A stretch of 51,457 nucleotides of DNA from Evansella tamaricis (lineage in GTDB: Bacteria > Bacillota > Bacilli > Bacillales > Salisediminibacteriaceae), in assembly GCF_019042215.1 (NCBI RefSeq), contig NZ_JAHQCS010000163.1, positions 1 through 51,457 of the forward strand, read 5' to 3'. Numbering within the stretch: the stretch's first letter is position 1; each line of letters begins with the position of its first letter. Shown piece by piece: positions 26,141-36,112 of the stretch. The position numbers were made by a program, and so were the translations under genes. The notes under the pieces were generated by a model. That model did not search any database. It was not told the DNA's origin and worked only from the letters and a program-made list of their open reading frames with translations.

Positions 26141-26441
26141 CAAAACTAATGAGTAATAATATACAATCGGAGTAGATAATTTGCTAATCAATAACTTTAG
26201 AGTTGCTTTTTCCTTCTTTTACTCAATTCTAGCAACATCGTTGGTCCAATGAGGGGGTTAAATTTGCTTGGAGAGGTTTGAAAGTGCCCTTTTTTATGCC
26301 GGACCCTAGGGCCCGGCATAAACGTGTTACTGTAATAACATTCTACACTTTTTTATAAAAGGAATTAGGATAACATCCACATAATTACTTACTCCTTATC
26401 CTTGCACTATCAGCCATACTGCCACATTAGAAAATATCTAG
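26141..26441. other. Convergent intergenic region with 24-base palindrome
   Basis: ATGCCGGACCCTAGGGCCCGGCAT at 26296-26319 reads as a near-perfect palindrome (one mismatch). T-rich DNA lies on its left, so on the minus strand it is followed by A's and is not a normal terminator. No gene seen. Confidence 0.5.
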
Positions 26442-28496
26442 TTAGTTGAATGACTTACCATCCACCACTTCCCATCCTTCTTTTTGTGCTCGTTGATACA
26501 ATGAATAAAGTACTTTTGCTTGCTTCTCGGATGGTAAAGGAATTTTTCCTTCGGTATACTTCTTTAAGATATCTCTTTGAGCAATGGTTAGTGATCCCAG
26601 GCTATTAGTGCTTATATAATAGCTAAATAATTGGATCCAATGTTCAAAATTGGTTTTGACTACAAACGTTTGAATTTCAATACCACTATCTAATACTTTT
26701 TGCTGTTTTTCTGATTTATTTTCATATTTTTCTTCTTCTTTCGTAATAACTAGCTTTCTTAATGGTGATAAATCCAATTCAGTATTACAGATTTCTTTCC
26801 AACATATTTCTTTCTTACACCACTGTGATATATTTGCTGATCCTGGTGGCGGATTCGTAATTTTTTCATAGACTTTCTTTGTTATGGCCTTCATTAATTC
26901 TACCAATTCAATAGGTAACCGTTGATCATCCCATATTTTACTGAAATCAAAAAATACCTTTCTTTTGTGAATAGCATGTGACAGTAATGCAATAGAATAA
27001 GTAACAGTTTGGGCCCTGAAAGCGTTCTCGTACCATGAAGCCTTAGACACAATTTTTTCTGTTGCACGGAATAAAATTACCCTAGATACAGCATCTTTAA
27101 AAAATTTCTCTGTTATTGCCATCTGATTTTTTTCTAGAGTATCTGTAACGGAGTTAGCGAATTCTTCAAAACTATATTGAGCACCTTTTGAAACAACATG
27201 AGGTTTTCTATCCCATGAATTTTCACTTTTCGCTAAGAATGTTTTATCAATTAACTGCTGTTTTGGGTTTTCAATTTGGAATTGTTTTTTCTTTGCTGGT
27301 GTTAAATAGGCCTGCTCATTTAGATATTCTCCACGTACTCTTTCGTAGAACCAGTGCGTACGTTTCTGAGATCCTTCACGTGTCGCTACCCAAATTCGCT
27401 TTGAGTAATCTTTCATTTCCTTGTGGAACGGGCTATTCGAAAAGAAGTCTGACTTGTTGACCTTGTTTTGCGTATTTGCAAACTCAGACACGTTTGAAAC
27501 AAATTCACTTTTCTTCTCAATATTATTCACAACAGACAATTTCATTTGAACAGACACCTTAGAAATATCTAGCTTCGAGTTCTTTTTTGCAGCGTAGATA
27601 GCAGAAGTAGTCTGACCACCATTTACAATTTGAAAATCAGTAATTTTAGTGATATACCCTTCTTTAGTTTCCACATGAGTGGCAGTAGCTGTGATTCCAT
27701 TGTTATATGCAAAAAACATATCTGGTTTAAACTGAATTGTATTTCGAATACCTTTATTGACTCCCCCCCTAAACTGTAAGAAAGTACGAACATTCTGCTC
27801 CAAAAGCTTTTGACCGTAATCATCATAGATCTTAAAAAGTTGACTACCATCTAATATTCCTAAATATGATTGATATTCTTCGGAATTACTTGGCACTTCT
27901 AAATATGGCACTTTTAAATCTATATCATAAGAACCTGATGTATTCTCAGACTTATAAATAGCATATAAATAGTTTATATCAATAATCTTATGCTCACATG
28001 TAATATTACTAATCTCATCATTTGGTATGCTCGAAATAGTTTTTGTCAGTTTACCATCGGTTAGAACAATTAACCGAAACTTATCAATTAATTTATTTTG
28101 CACATTTCGATTAATAGTAAATGCAAGTGAATAGGCATCAGATGTTTCCTCTAAATCATTATGGAGACCATTCATACTTAATTCTACAAATTTCTTTAAC
28201 CGCTTGAACTTTGATGATACTTGTTGCTTAGTTAACGTTTCGATTATGTCATCCTGAAAAAATTGAAAATTAATTAAAGTAAGAGTCTTTCTTTCTTCAT
28301 CAAAATCATATCCATATACTTCACAACCAGTTTTAATAAATTCTGCAGCTTCGTAATTATTGGTTAAATCCCCTACTTGCATTAAATCTTCACATACTAG
28401 CTCAAAAAATGACTGTGCCTTCATTAATCCACGACTTTCGGAATCCGATAAGATTGATTGTAAGAAATCTGAATGGAACTCTTCTAATGTTATCAT
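26442..28496 (-). CDS. AIPR-family protein of the MORC-type restriction system
   Basis: 684 residues. The central region has signatures I associate with AIPR (abortive infection phage resistance) proteins: AYNNGITATA (NNGIT 265-269) and DFQIVNGGQTTSAIY (NGGQT 292-296). The C-terminal third is helical with no recognised motif. AIPR proteins occur with restriction-type loci, often as presumed nucleases or DNA-binding subunits; the exact activity is uncertain. It is the last gene of the operon, 14 bases after the DUF4420-like gene. The ATG is preceded by GGAGTTGTAGGT. Confidence 0.85.
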   Translation of the reverse strand: MITLEEFHSDFLQSILSDSESRGLMKAQSFFELVCEDLMQVGDLTNNYEAAEFIKTGCEVYGYDFDEERKTLTLINFQFFQDDIIETLTKQQVSSKFKRLKKFVELSMNGLHNDLEETSDAYSLAFTINRNVQNKLIDKFRLIVLTDGKLTKTISSIPNDEISNITCEHKIIDINYLYAIYKSENTSGSYDIDLKVPYLEVPSNSEEYQSYLGILDGSQLFKIYDDYGQKLLEQNVRTFLQFRGGVNKGIRNTIQFKPDMFFAYNNGITATATHVETKEGYITKITDFQIVNGGQTTSAIYAAKKNSKLDISKVSVQMKLSVVNNIEKKSEFVSNVSEFANTQNKVNKSDFFSNSPFHKEMKDYSKRIWVATREGSQKRTHWFYERVRGEYLNEQAYLTPAKKKQFQIENPKQQLIDKTFLAKSENSWDRKPHVVSKGAQYSFEEFANSVTDTLEKNQMAITEKFFKDAVSRVILFRATEKIVSKASWYENAFRAQTVTYSIALLSHAIHKRKVFFDFSKIWDDQRLPIELVELMKAITKKVYEKITNPPPGSANISQWCKKEICWKEICNTELDLSPLRKLVITKEEEKYENKSEKQQKVLDSGIEIQTFVVKTNFEHWIQLFSYYISTNSLGSLTIAQRDILKKYTEGKIPLPSEKQAKVLYSLYQRAQKEGWEVVDGKSFN

Positions 28497-28510
28497 TACC
28501 TACAACTCCA

Positions 28511-29437
28511 TTACTTTAAAATTTCATCTACTTTTACTTTAAACTGTGAACAACCCGATAATTCAATTCTGTATTTCAGATCTTTAATTAAAGGTGAAAC
28601 ATGTTCTAGATGTATCTTTGGAAAGTAATCCTTTACTTCATAAACGTTCACCTGTTCCAAAGAGAATTTGGATAAAGATTCTTGCTGAATCTCTGGAATA
28701 TAACCATAGTGTTCTATTTTTTCCAAAAACTCGTATAGTAGATTATCGTCTTCTATGGATTCTGAAATAGAATTCACTACATCAATAATTGTCTCACCTC
28801 TATATACTTCATTTATCGCACAGGCGAATAAATATAATGGATTTTTTTCTGAATTTAACTGCTCTTTAGAGGAAATCCATACAGCATTACCAGATGTTAA
28901 TCTATATGATTTAACTTCCATTGCTAAATTATCTAGTAGGAAATCCTGTTTATCGCCCAGAGCTCCCACCCAACTTTTTATACTTCTACTACATCCATAT
29001 CTAGGAAACAAGTAATCTTGTAATATCTTTAATTCGCTAAATAGTCCCATCTGTTCTTCTTTTGATAATATGTTCAACGTTGTCCTCTGTAGTAACTTTT
29101 GCCATCTTACTAATCGTTCCATGACTTTTACAATTATATCTGTGTCATAATGCTTCATGACATTAATCAAATCATTGCAAAGTATTAAGAAAATCTCCCA
29201 ATCATATGTTTCTTTCAAAAGTAAAATAAGTTGGTTGGGTGTCGACGTATTATCTAGTTTAATCTCAATACCTTTTAACTTAAATTCCCTTTTGGGCAGA
29301 ATAAAGTCTTCATCACATTGAATTAATAGACCATATTTATTTAGGGAATCCTTAATCCAAAAAACATTGTATTTAATTGATTCTTTAACTCTAATTTTAT
29401 TTAAATAATTTAAGTCCGCCCAAGGATTATTCATCAT
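28511..29437 (-). CDS. PD-(D/E)xK motif protein (DUF4420-like)
   Basis: 308 residues from the ATG pair at 29437/29434, which overlaps the end of the Z1 gene. A longer reading to 29566 would lie almost wholly inside Z1. LFSELKILQDYLFP is followed by GDKQDFLLDNLAMEVKSYRL, giving an E...D...ExK layout of the PD-(D/E)xK nuclease fold. This family is known as a companion of Z1 and AIPR in MORC-type loci, where it is the likely restriction nuclease. Confidence 0.82.
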   Translation of the reverse strand: MMNNPWADLNYLNKIRVKESIKYNVFWIKDSLNKYGLLIQCDEDFILPKREFKLKGIEIKLDNTSTPNQLILLLKETYDWEIFLILCNDLINVMKHYDTDIIVKVMERLVRWQKLLQRTTLNILSKEEQMGLFSELKILQDYLFPRYGCSRSIKSWVGALGDKQDFLLDNLAMEVKSYRLTSGNAVWISSKEQLNSEKNPLYLFACAINEVYRGETIIDVVNSISESIEDDNLLYEFLEKIEHYGYIPEIQQESLSKFSLEQVNVYEVKDYFPKIHLEHVSPLIKDLKYRIELSGCSQFKVKVDEILK

Positions 29438-32153
29438 AGTCACCATCTTCATCATTCTCAACTTGATATGCTTCTTCGAGTTGCCTTTTATATACATTAT
29501 TAATACGAACTTTAAGAGTATTTTCTTGTGGCCTCCCTGTAATAGGGAAACTAATTCCAAATCCAACGGTATTTATAATAAATTCATCATTCTGATCTCT
29601 TAGCTCTAAAGCATGAAGCATAAGCAAGGGTTTATCTAACTTTGTTCTCATCTCGCTTGAACTAATTCTTTTAAATTCTTTAGGCATGACAATTCTTTCT
29701 GGATTTGCTCGAGAAAGTTGTCTGTTGGTGACTTCATAATAACCATGCTTATGCTTTACCTTTCGTTTTTGACGCTTAACAGTAATGGTTTCAAATTCAA
29801 ATTTTCTTGTTCCTTTTCCATTAAATAAAACAACATCCCAATCAGATTCATTATTTTGAATATATTTTCTAATGAATTCAATTGGCATTCTTGACCTTAA
29901 ACCTAAAGGATCATGTCTATATAAATTATAATTGTTTACAAATTTTTCAACGATGGAATTTTTAACATTTTTCCACAGATGACTTTCCTTTGATTCATGC
30001 TCATATCCGCCAGTCAGTAAACTATTTATTATATCTTTTAAGACAACTTCGTTTTCTGAAATATCTTTTTCTAAATCACTTATCCACCCAGTTTCTTTCA
30101 TCGACCCATCTAAATTCATCTGCAAAAACATATCTTCTGTGTGTTTTGATTTGTTTCTTGCTGTAACTTGTACAAGACTATCAGGATGCAACTGTACAGC
30201 TAAACCAAAATCCCTTGGTGTTAAATTGTCTTGTCGCATATCTTTTAATCGATTAATTAAATCATTTGTTGCCTCAATGATAAAACCAAACTTTTTATAA
30301 AGATCATCTGTTAAGTAAATACGACAAATATCTTCATATCCAATGCGATAACCAAACCAACGCCCCATTTGCATTAATGTATCGTAAAAAACAGTCGTTC
30401 TTAAGAAATAACTTACACTTAATCCTTCAAGTGTATACCCCCGTGACAAACTTAATCCACCGATAACTATTACGTTCGTTTGAATATCATCTCTATAAAC
30501 TAACCGGTCTTTAGCTTTTTGATGCGCATCACGAATAATAACAAGTTCTATGACTTTAACTAGCTCTTTAATTACTGTTCCAAAGCTAAATTCAATATCT
30601 TCCAATCTTGTATCAAACGTTTTTCTCATAAGATTGATTTTTCCTGAATACTGGTCAGGATTATCGTAACTACCATAAGCGGTAATATCTTTTTTCAATA
30701 CTTCAAAATACTCTTTCACCAATTTTTTTACTTTGATATGAACATCAGTAAATCTTGAAATATGAATAAGCATACTATTATGTTTTCTTTGATTACGTAA
30801 ATTACGAATAGCAATATTGAGGAGAAATAATCGTACTGCGTCTTTCAGACTATCTGGCAACTCGTTTAACTCATCAACATAGTCTTTTTTATGTTTAATT
30901 ACAAATGGTATTTTTCCTACTGGGTATGGAGTATCGTCTAATTCGTAAACTGCATCTTCATTAGGGATTTCTACTATATACTTTTTTTCTTCTCCACCAA
31001 ATATTTTGTTAGCCCCAAAATAATTGGATGGTGCATCCAGTGCATAAATAAAATCTTCTGGAAATAAGTCTTTACCTACTTGGTCATTTTTGGCTTCGTG
31101 GTCAATAAAGATGTTAGCATATGGTGTTGCTGTATACGCAACATAAGCACTCTTTTTAAATTTCCTTAACAGTAGACGGATTTTTTCATTAATTACAGTT
31201 GGATCTTCTTCATCTTTTGTATTAATGGAAGCATAATCTGACTCATCGTCAATAACCAACATTGCTTTTTCAATTTGGTTCTTATAATGTTTTTCCAACC
31301 ATTCTAATAAATTTGATAATGACTTCGTGTGCTTTTTTATTACTACTAAAATGGGTAGTTGCATATTTTCAAAATTTGTTGTTCCTCTTGCTTTCGCTGT
31401 TTCTAGTTTAAAGTCATTATCAGCATTGGTAAGACTGTCTGGCATCTTTTCTCTTTTAAAACCAGGTAATTGACCAACACCTTGATAGTTAGCCCCAATA
31501 AATACATCATCTAACCTTTTTTGAGTTTGGTCTCTAAGGTTATTAAGTCCCCCAGCTATAACAACAATGAATCGGTAGCCTGCATCTGCAGCCTTACAAA
31601 TCAAAGAAGCATAATTGGACGTCTTTCCAGATTGCACATGTCCAACAACCATACCGTATATTGAAAATTCCCCCAAATCAGGATCGGCTAAATTATTCAT
31701 TACCGCATCTGTATCTTCATCTATTGTGTTTAATACCTCGGTTGGTAAATTTCGTTTCATATAGTTCATGTAATTTGTAGAATAATAGTTTTCTATTTCA
31801 AGTTGCTTTTTACTTGTCCACCATGTTAAATCTCTAGTTTTCTGAATTTCACCAGTTACTAGTACGCCAGATTCGATCTTTACAATAAAAGACTGTTCTA
31901 ACTCCTTTTGTATGTATTTCCAATCTTCTAAACTTAAAGATCGTATATGCCTCTCATCTTCAATTCCAAGAATAATTTTTAATATATTTGGAGGAGTATT
32001 TTCAATAACTCCTTTCCATTCTTCAATTAATTGTTTTATTGAATCTTCTTGTAATACACTTTGTTTTGTAAGATTCTCAGAAATTTTCTCTTTTACATGA
32101 TCATACATAATATTTTGATTTTGATTAGCTTCTTCCATTATTGGCATATTCAA
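29427..32153 (-). CDS. Z1-domain SF2 helicase-like ATPase
   Basis: 908 residues. A P-loop GHVQSGKT lies at 171-178, followed by a VIDDESDY Walker B and the motif AYTATPYANIF. The Z1 signature comes later: IGGLSLSRGYTLEGLSVSYF, then DTLMQMGRWFGYR, whose arginines look like motif VI. In MORC-type systems this protein is the presumed DNA translocase. The start is TTG 32153 after GGGAGGAG, or ATG 32147. It overlaps the ATPase gene upstream by 29 bases, indicating coupling. Confidence 0.9.
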   Translation of the reverse strand: MNMPIMEEANQNQNIMYDHVKEKISENLTKQSVLQEDSIKQLIEEWKGVIENTPPNILKIILGIEDERHIRSLSLEDWKYIQKELEQSFIVKIESGVLVTGEIQKTRDLTWWTSKKQLEIENYYSTNYMNYMKRNLPTEVLNTIDEDTDAVMNNLADPDLGEFSIYGMVVGHVQSGKTSNYASLICKAADAGYRFIVVIAGGLNNLRDQTQKRLDDVFIGANYQGVGQLPGFKREKMPDSLTNADNDFKLETAKARGTTNFENMQLPILVVIKKHTKSLSNLLEWLEKHYKNQIEKAMLVIDDESDYASINTKDEEDPTVINEKIRLLLRKFKKSAYVAYTATPYANIFIDHEAKNDQVGKDLFPEDFIYALDAPSNYFGANKIFGGEEKKYIVEIPNEDAVYELDDTPYPVGKIPFVIKHKKDYVDELNELPDSLKDAVRLFLLNIAIRNLRNQRKHNSMLIHISRFTDVHIKVKKLVKEYFEVLKKDITAYGSYDNPDQYSGKINLMRKTFDTRLEDIEFSFGTVIKELVKVIELVIIRDAHQKAKDRLVYRDDIQTNVIVIGGLSLSRGYTLEGLSVSYFLRTTVFYDTLMQMGRWFGYRIGYEDICRIYLTDDLYKKFGFIIEATNDLINRLKDMRQDNLTPRDFGLAVQLHPDSLVQVTARNKSKHTEDMFLQMNLDGSMKETGWISDLEKDISENEVVLKDIINSLLTGGYEHESKESHLWKNVKNSIVEKFVNNYNLYRHDPLGLRSRMPIEFIRKYIQNNESDWDVVLFNGKGTRKFEFETITVKRQKRKVKHKHGYYEVTNRQLSRANPERIVMPKEFKRISSSEMRTKLDKPLLMLHALELRDQNDEFIINTVGFGISFPITGRPQENTLKVRINNVYKRQLEEAYQVENDEDGDYDE

Positions 32154-33561
32154 AATACTCCTCCCTATTTTTGTATACTTCAGTTCTTAACAAATCCTTT
32201 ATAAATTCCTCACTAATACCGCTAGCACGCCAATTTTCCACAAGTGCTTTTATTTGTACTTCATCTATTAATGAATCTTGTTTCACTTTCATAGGGTTTG
32301 TGTTCAATTGTGCAACGATAGCATCCAACGGAAGATAGCCTTCTACTCCCATTAATATGACGTTCAACATATGTCGCTGGTCTTCATCAAGTGTATTTTC
32401 AAGGCTTTTAATAATTGGATGCAACCTGTTTATTGCGAATTTAATTTCTTTATTATCAGCAAGCAATTCCCAAAAACGAGTAGTTGATTTATCTTCAATT
32501 TTTTTCCCTCTTCCCGTATAGGGTCTTGAACCTTTTACAGTCACCTGCTGTATAACACGTTTTAAATCTTTTTTTAATTCACTATCAGGATTGGCAAATG
32601 ATTTCTTTATATCAATACCCCAAGCAGAATCTTGGTTATTTGGGATATCTATTTTAATCCTGACTAGCTTGTGGGCATCGTTTGCCCTGTGCATACCCCA
32701 CCACGTCCCATAAATAAGGAGACGGTGGGCTCTATATAAATAGAATCCTTGGGATTTGGTATACCCATCTTTCGTAGCATACTTTTCAAATTCTTGCTGT
32801 GATAATTTCGAGTGATGTGGTAATATATATGGCTGAACTACAATTTCTGAGTCCTTATACTTTATTTTTTCCGGTGTTAATTGTTGTGTTGCTATATGTT
32901 TTGGATTAAATGGATTAAACGGCTCTAATTGAAGACCATTTACAGAAATCCTAAGTGCTTTTTTTCCCGGAACAATCCCTTCTAAGAAACAATGAAAAAC
33001 TAACGATAAATGGTTTCTTAAAATTTCTACTTTATTCGGTATTGCAGCTTCGGTAAAAGTATCAATATCCTGCCAAATTACTAGAGTTCCGCTCTCTTGT
33101 TTATTGAATTCAGCATAAAGAGGTACACTTTCATACTTCTTTAAATCTGGAGTGATTAGTAACCATTCGTTTTGTGTTGAAATATATTCTAAATCCCATT
33201 GTTTAATGAAAACCCTTCCATTTTTCTTGGAAATAACAGTTAAATCAGTACATTGAGAAAACGAAGCAGTTTTTAAACCTAATCCAAAACGACCTAAATC
33301 TGTATTTTCTCTAGTTGTATCAGGATCATTGGTAGCTAAACGCATAGCATCTATTAGTTCACCATTTGACATACCAGTTCCGTCATCTAATAAAGAAAAC
33401 ACTGTCTTAGGCTGTGGTATACAAGCTATCTGTATATTTTTTGCTTTTGCAGTAATACTATTATCAAGTACATCTGCAACTGCTACTTCAAACGAATATC
33501 CTATATCTCTTAATGATTTAATAAAATTTGATACAACAGGTTTTACTAGTTCTGTCTTCAC
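32125..33561 (-). CDS. MORC/MutL-like GHKL ATPase
   Basis: 478 residues. N-box residues AVADVLDNSI (D30, D33, N34), G1 box LLDDGTGM (DDGTG 59-63) and G2 box LGRFGLGLKTASF (89-101) define a GHKL ATP-binding domain, followed by an S5-like transducer region. It should dimerise on ATP as a clamp and couple recognition to the Z1 helicase and nuclease. The initiator is GTG after AAAAGG. It is the first gene of the four-gene unit; a terminator separates it from the methyltransferase gene. Confidence 0.88.
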   Translation of the reverse strand: MKTELVKPVVSNFIKSLRDIGYSFEVAVADVLDNSITAKAKNIQIACIPQPKTVFSLLDDGTGMSNGELIDAMRLATNDPDTTRENTDLGRFGLGLKTASFSQCTDLTVISKKNGRVFIKQWDLEYISTQNEWLLITPDLKKYESVPLYAEFNKQESGTLVIWQDIDTFTEAAIPNKVEILRNHLSLVFHCFLEGIVPGKKALRISVNGLQLEPFNPFNPKHIATQQLTPEKIKYKDSEIVVQPYILPHHSKLSQQEFEKYATKDGYTKSQGFYLYRAHRLLIYGTWWGMHRANDAHKLVRIKIDIPNNQDSAWGIDIKKSFANPDSELKKDLKRVIQQVTVKGSRPYTGRGKKIEDKSTTRFWELLADNKEIKFAINRLHPIIKSLENTLDEDQRHMLNVILMGVEGYLPLDAIVAQLNTNPMKVKQDSLIDEVQIKALVENWRASGISEEFIKDLLRTEVYKNREEYFEYANNGRS

Positions 33562-33654
33562 CTTTTCACCAACTTTTCTAAATAACTAAACAATCTATCA
33601 AATCAAAAAATTTGTAAGAAAATATCATTTTTTAGTTTCTAATTATAATTATAC

Positions 33655-33684
33655 AAAAAAGAGGACTAATAAGTCCCCTTTTTC
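33655..33684 (-). terminator. Terminator between methyltransferase and ATPase genes
   Basis: AAAAAG(A)GGACT and AGTCC(C)CTTTTT pair around a four-base loop, ending in T's on the minus strand. It lies 18 bases past the methyltransferase stop. Expression of the downstream restriction operon therefore needs its own promoter or read-through. Confidence 0.8.
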
Positions 33685-33702
33685 CAATAATTTGTCTATA
33701 TT

Positions 33703-35394
33703 TTAAACAACAGTTTCTTCAAGTTTATTATTAATTATATCAACTGCATTCATCTTTGGTTTTTCACCTAGGGCTTTTAGTATACTTTCTGCGACAAATC
33801 TTGCTAATAGTGGAGGTACAGCATTCCCTACTTGCTGATATTGTGCATCTTTTGTTCCTTTAAAAATAAATCTATCTTGAAATGACTGTAATCTAGCAGC
33901 TTCCCTAATTGTAACAGCCCTATCTAAACTCGGGTGAATCCACATTGACTTTCTTACATTTAGAACTGTTCCTGACACACTATCGTAACTCAATCTTTTA
34001 TATACTGTGTTTTGAGTTCTACTGTAATCAGTATATGTTGATTTAAGTTTTTCATCTAAATCATGAAAGTTTTGCCCTGGCCTTAAAGTACGGAACCGTT
34101 TTAAGGCTATTTCACGAGTTTCAGTTCTAACATGATTATAAACAAATCCTTTATTTCCCTCTTTGAAATATTCAAACAATCTGTTATCTCTTTGTGAAAT
34201 GTAGTTGTTTTTATAAGATGGTGGTAATGTATCTGTATTTGTAGAAGTTGTAATTAATTCTAAATCCTTTATAGCATCAGCTATTTTAATGAAATTTTTT
34301 TCATCAGTTAACACTGGTTCTGGGAGAGTAACTTTTTGACCTTCTTCTATTAAGCCCTCTTTAGCTCCTACTATAAAAAGTCGTTTCCTCTGTTGTGGTA
34401 CCCCAAAATTAACAGCATTAAGAATAAATTCATCATCTTCGTTTATTTTGTAGCCTAAGGACTTTAATCTTTTTTTCACATACTCAAACACATTATAGGT
34501 TTGTACATCTATGATTATACTATCATTTTTAGAAGAGAGATTTTGATAATGTACATTATTATCTAATATTTCTTTAAACTTCATTAAAATCTTTTGTACT
34601 TCTAAAATATGTCTTAAATTGTCAATAAACTCTATTGATTGGTTTCCTTCAATGAGAGATTCTAATTGATCACCTAACCCCAGCCATACTTCTTTATATT
34701 CGTTACACCAGTAAGAGGAATGTATTGTATCCCATTTAGTAATTAACTTACTAAAATACCGCAAATTGGTTTCTTTAGAAATATACCCCAATATGTCTTT
34801 TTGTTTAGTGAAAGCGTTTAACTTCGAGAAAATCTCTCCATTTATCATAAAACTTTCTTCCCATCCTCCATTGTTTAGAAAGTTTATTAGCGTCTCTGTT
34901 AATGCTGTCTTACTTCCGATAACAATGGTTTCATTGCGGACTTCAACCATTAATTCTTCTGTTAAATAAGTATCTTCATTTTTAGTTTTGAAAAACTTAT
35001 GTTTATCTGAATCCATAGTATTTACATTTTCCATTACAAAAGCTTTGGGTTTTAGTTTCTCTATAATACTAATATATTCTTTTACTAATTGATTATTTGT
35101 GGAAACTAGTGTATTTCTTTGACGATTGGCATTCGAAAACCCTTGGCAGGGTGGACCACCAATTACTATATTCACCCCAATCTTTCTTAAATCTCGAATT
35201 TGGTCTTCTTTTATATCTTTGATATTTTCAAAGAAATACTGTTCCTTTAAACTATTATGGTTTTCTTTATATGTTTTTCTAGCATTTTTATCTATTTCCA
35301 CCGCAGCAACCACTTCAAAACAACCGGTTTGTTCAAAGCCTGCACTTAGACCTCCAGCACCAGCAAATAAATCAATTACTTTAAATTTATTCAT
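33703..35394 (-). CDS. DNA cytosine-5 methyltransferase
   Basis: 563 residues. Motif I DLFAGAGGLSAGF (8-20), motif IV GGPPCQGFSN with catalytic C83, motif VI ENV, motif VIII GVPQQRKRLFIVG and motif X QVGNAVPPLLARF are present. A long insert of about 200 residues between motifs VI and VIII makes it larger than typical M.HhaI-like enzymes, as in many solitary or complex-system methyltransferases. It protects host DNA from the MORC/Z1 machinery encoded next to it. The start follows AGAGGGGATTTACA. A sigma-A-like promoter lies about 40 bases upstream. Confidence 0.95.
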   Translation of the reverse strand: MNKFKVIDLFAGAGGLSAGFEQTGCFEVVAAVEIDKNARKTYKENHNSLKEQYFFENIKDIKEDQIRDLRKIGVNIVIGGPPCQGFSNANRQRNTLVSTNNQLVKEYISIIEKLKPKAFVMENVNTMDSDKHKFFKTKNEDTYLTEELMVEVRNETIVIGSKTALTETLINFLNNGGWEESFMINGEIFSKLNAFTKQKDILGYISKETNLRYFSKLITKWDTIHSSYWCNEYKEVWLGLGDQLESLIEGNQSIEFIDNLRHILEVQKILMKFKEILDNNVHYQNLSSKNDSIIIDVQTYNVFEYVKKRLKSLGYKINEDDEFILNAVNFGVPQQRKRLFIVGAKEGLIEEGQKVTLPEPVLTDEKNFIKIADAIKDLELITTSTNTDTLPPSYKNNYISQRDNRLFEYFKEGNKGFVYNHVRTETREIALKRFRTLRPGQNFHDLDEKLKSTYTDYSRTQNTVYKRLSYDSVSGTVLNVRKSMWIHPSLDRAVTIREAARLQSFQDRFIFKGTKDAQYQQVGNAVPPLLARFVAESILKALGEKPKMNAVDIINNKLEETVV

Positions 35395-35435
35395 TGTAAA
35401 TCCCCTCTAATAACTTTAAAATATCTTTAATATCT

Positions 35436-35462
35436 TATTATAACATAAGAACCTATGTGCCA
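35436..35462 (-). promoter_or_regulatory. Methyltransferase promoter with internal operator-like symmetry
   Basis: On the minus strand TTGGCA (35457-35462) and TATAAT (35436-35441) are 15 bases apart. The spacer is built around ACATAGGTTCTTATGT, which is symmetric at 12 of 16 positions. A repressor bound there would block the polymerase. Confidence 0.55.
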
Positions 35463-35721
35463 AATAATGATTTAATAGGAAAATTCAAACAGAAATGTTT
35501 AACTATAACTAAGTTGTCCTTTTAATTTTATTGATTAATTATCGCTGATTCTCTTTATGTCCATTTAATTGTTATACTGGATAAATTTACATGTACATGG
35601 GTTCTATTCAGCAATGGCCTTTTTAGATATAGTAGATTACAATATAATCGCATGGAAAAATATAGAACCGTCGAAAAAATTTGATAAAATAAATATATTA
35701 CAAAACAAAGGAGGACTTGAA

Positions 35722-35958
35722 TTGGCTTTGATAAATAGTGCAAACTTTAATAGATTAAACAAAGAAAGAAATGCCATTCATAAGGAAGTAGATGCAAGCT
35801 ATACAAGTTTTTCTAGCAATGGAGAAAAGTACTTCCAAATTGATACTTATGGAACCAGTGATCGGAAATTCCAAGGAAAAATTAGTCAATCATTTCAATT
35901 CAATCAAGAGACAGCCGAAAACATAATTAGACTACTAAAGAAGGAATTCAACATATAA
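35722..35958 (+). CDS. Small conserved protein of restriction loci, function unknown
   Basis: 78 residues from a TTG start (LALINSANFNRLNKERNAIH) after AAAGGAGG at seven bases. Longer readings upstream lack a ribosome site. The mid-part YFQIDTYGTSDRKFQGKISQ is characteristic of a short family I have seen beside restriction-modification genes, where automatic pipelines sometimes mislabel it as methionyl-tRNA formyltransferase. It has no such domain. It is the only plus-strand gene between 26.4 and 51.4 kb, divergent from the methyltransferase. It may be a regulator, an inhibitor or a subunit; unknown. Confidence 0.7.
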   Translation: MALINSANFNRLNKERNAIHKEVDASYTSFSSNGEKYFQIDTYGTSDRKFQGKISQSFQFNQETAENIIRLLKKEFNI

Positions 35959-36112
35959 AACTAGTTAGGTATGAAGAGTTCAATTACCCTAAGTCTTATA
36001 CCAATGTCATTTATTTATCTGTGTAGGCGAGTTTTAATTACCATGTTTATCTAGATGATCACAAACGCAAAAAAACTATCGACAGGTTTTTTTATCCTGT
36101 CGATTTTATTAG

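Noticed and set aside
29437-29566. Upstream start extending the DUF4420-like protein by 43 residues
   Set aside because: It would lie inside the Z1 gene and reads as non-homologous sequence; the ATG pair at 29437/29434 is better placed.
35722-35958. Methionyl-tRNA formyltransferase annotation
   Set aside because: The protein is 78 residues and has none of the catalytic motifs of that enzyme.
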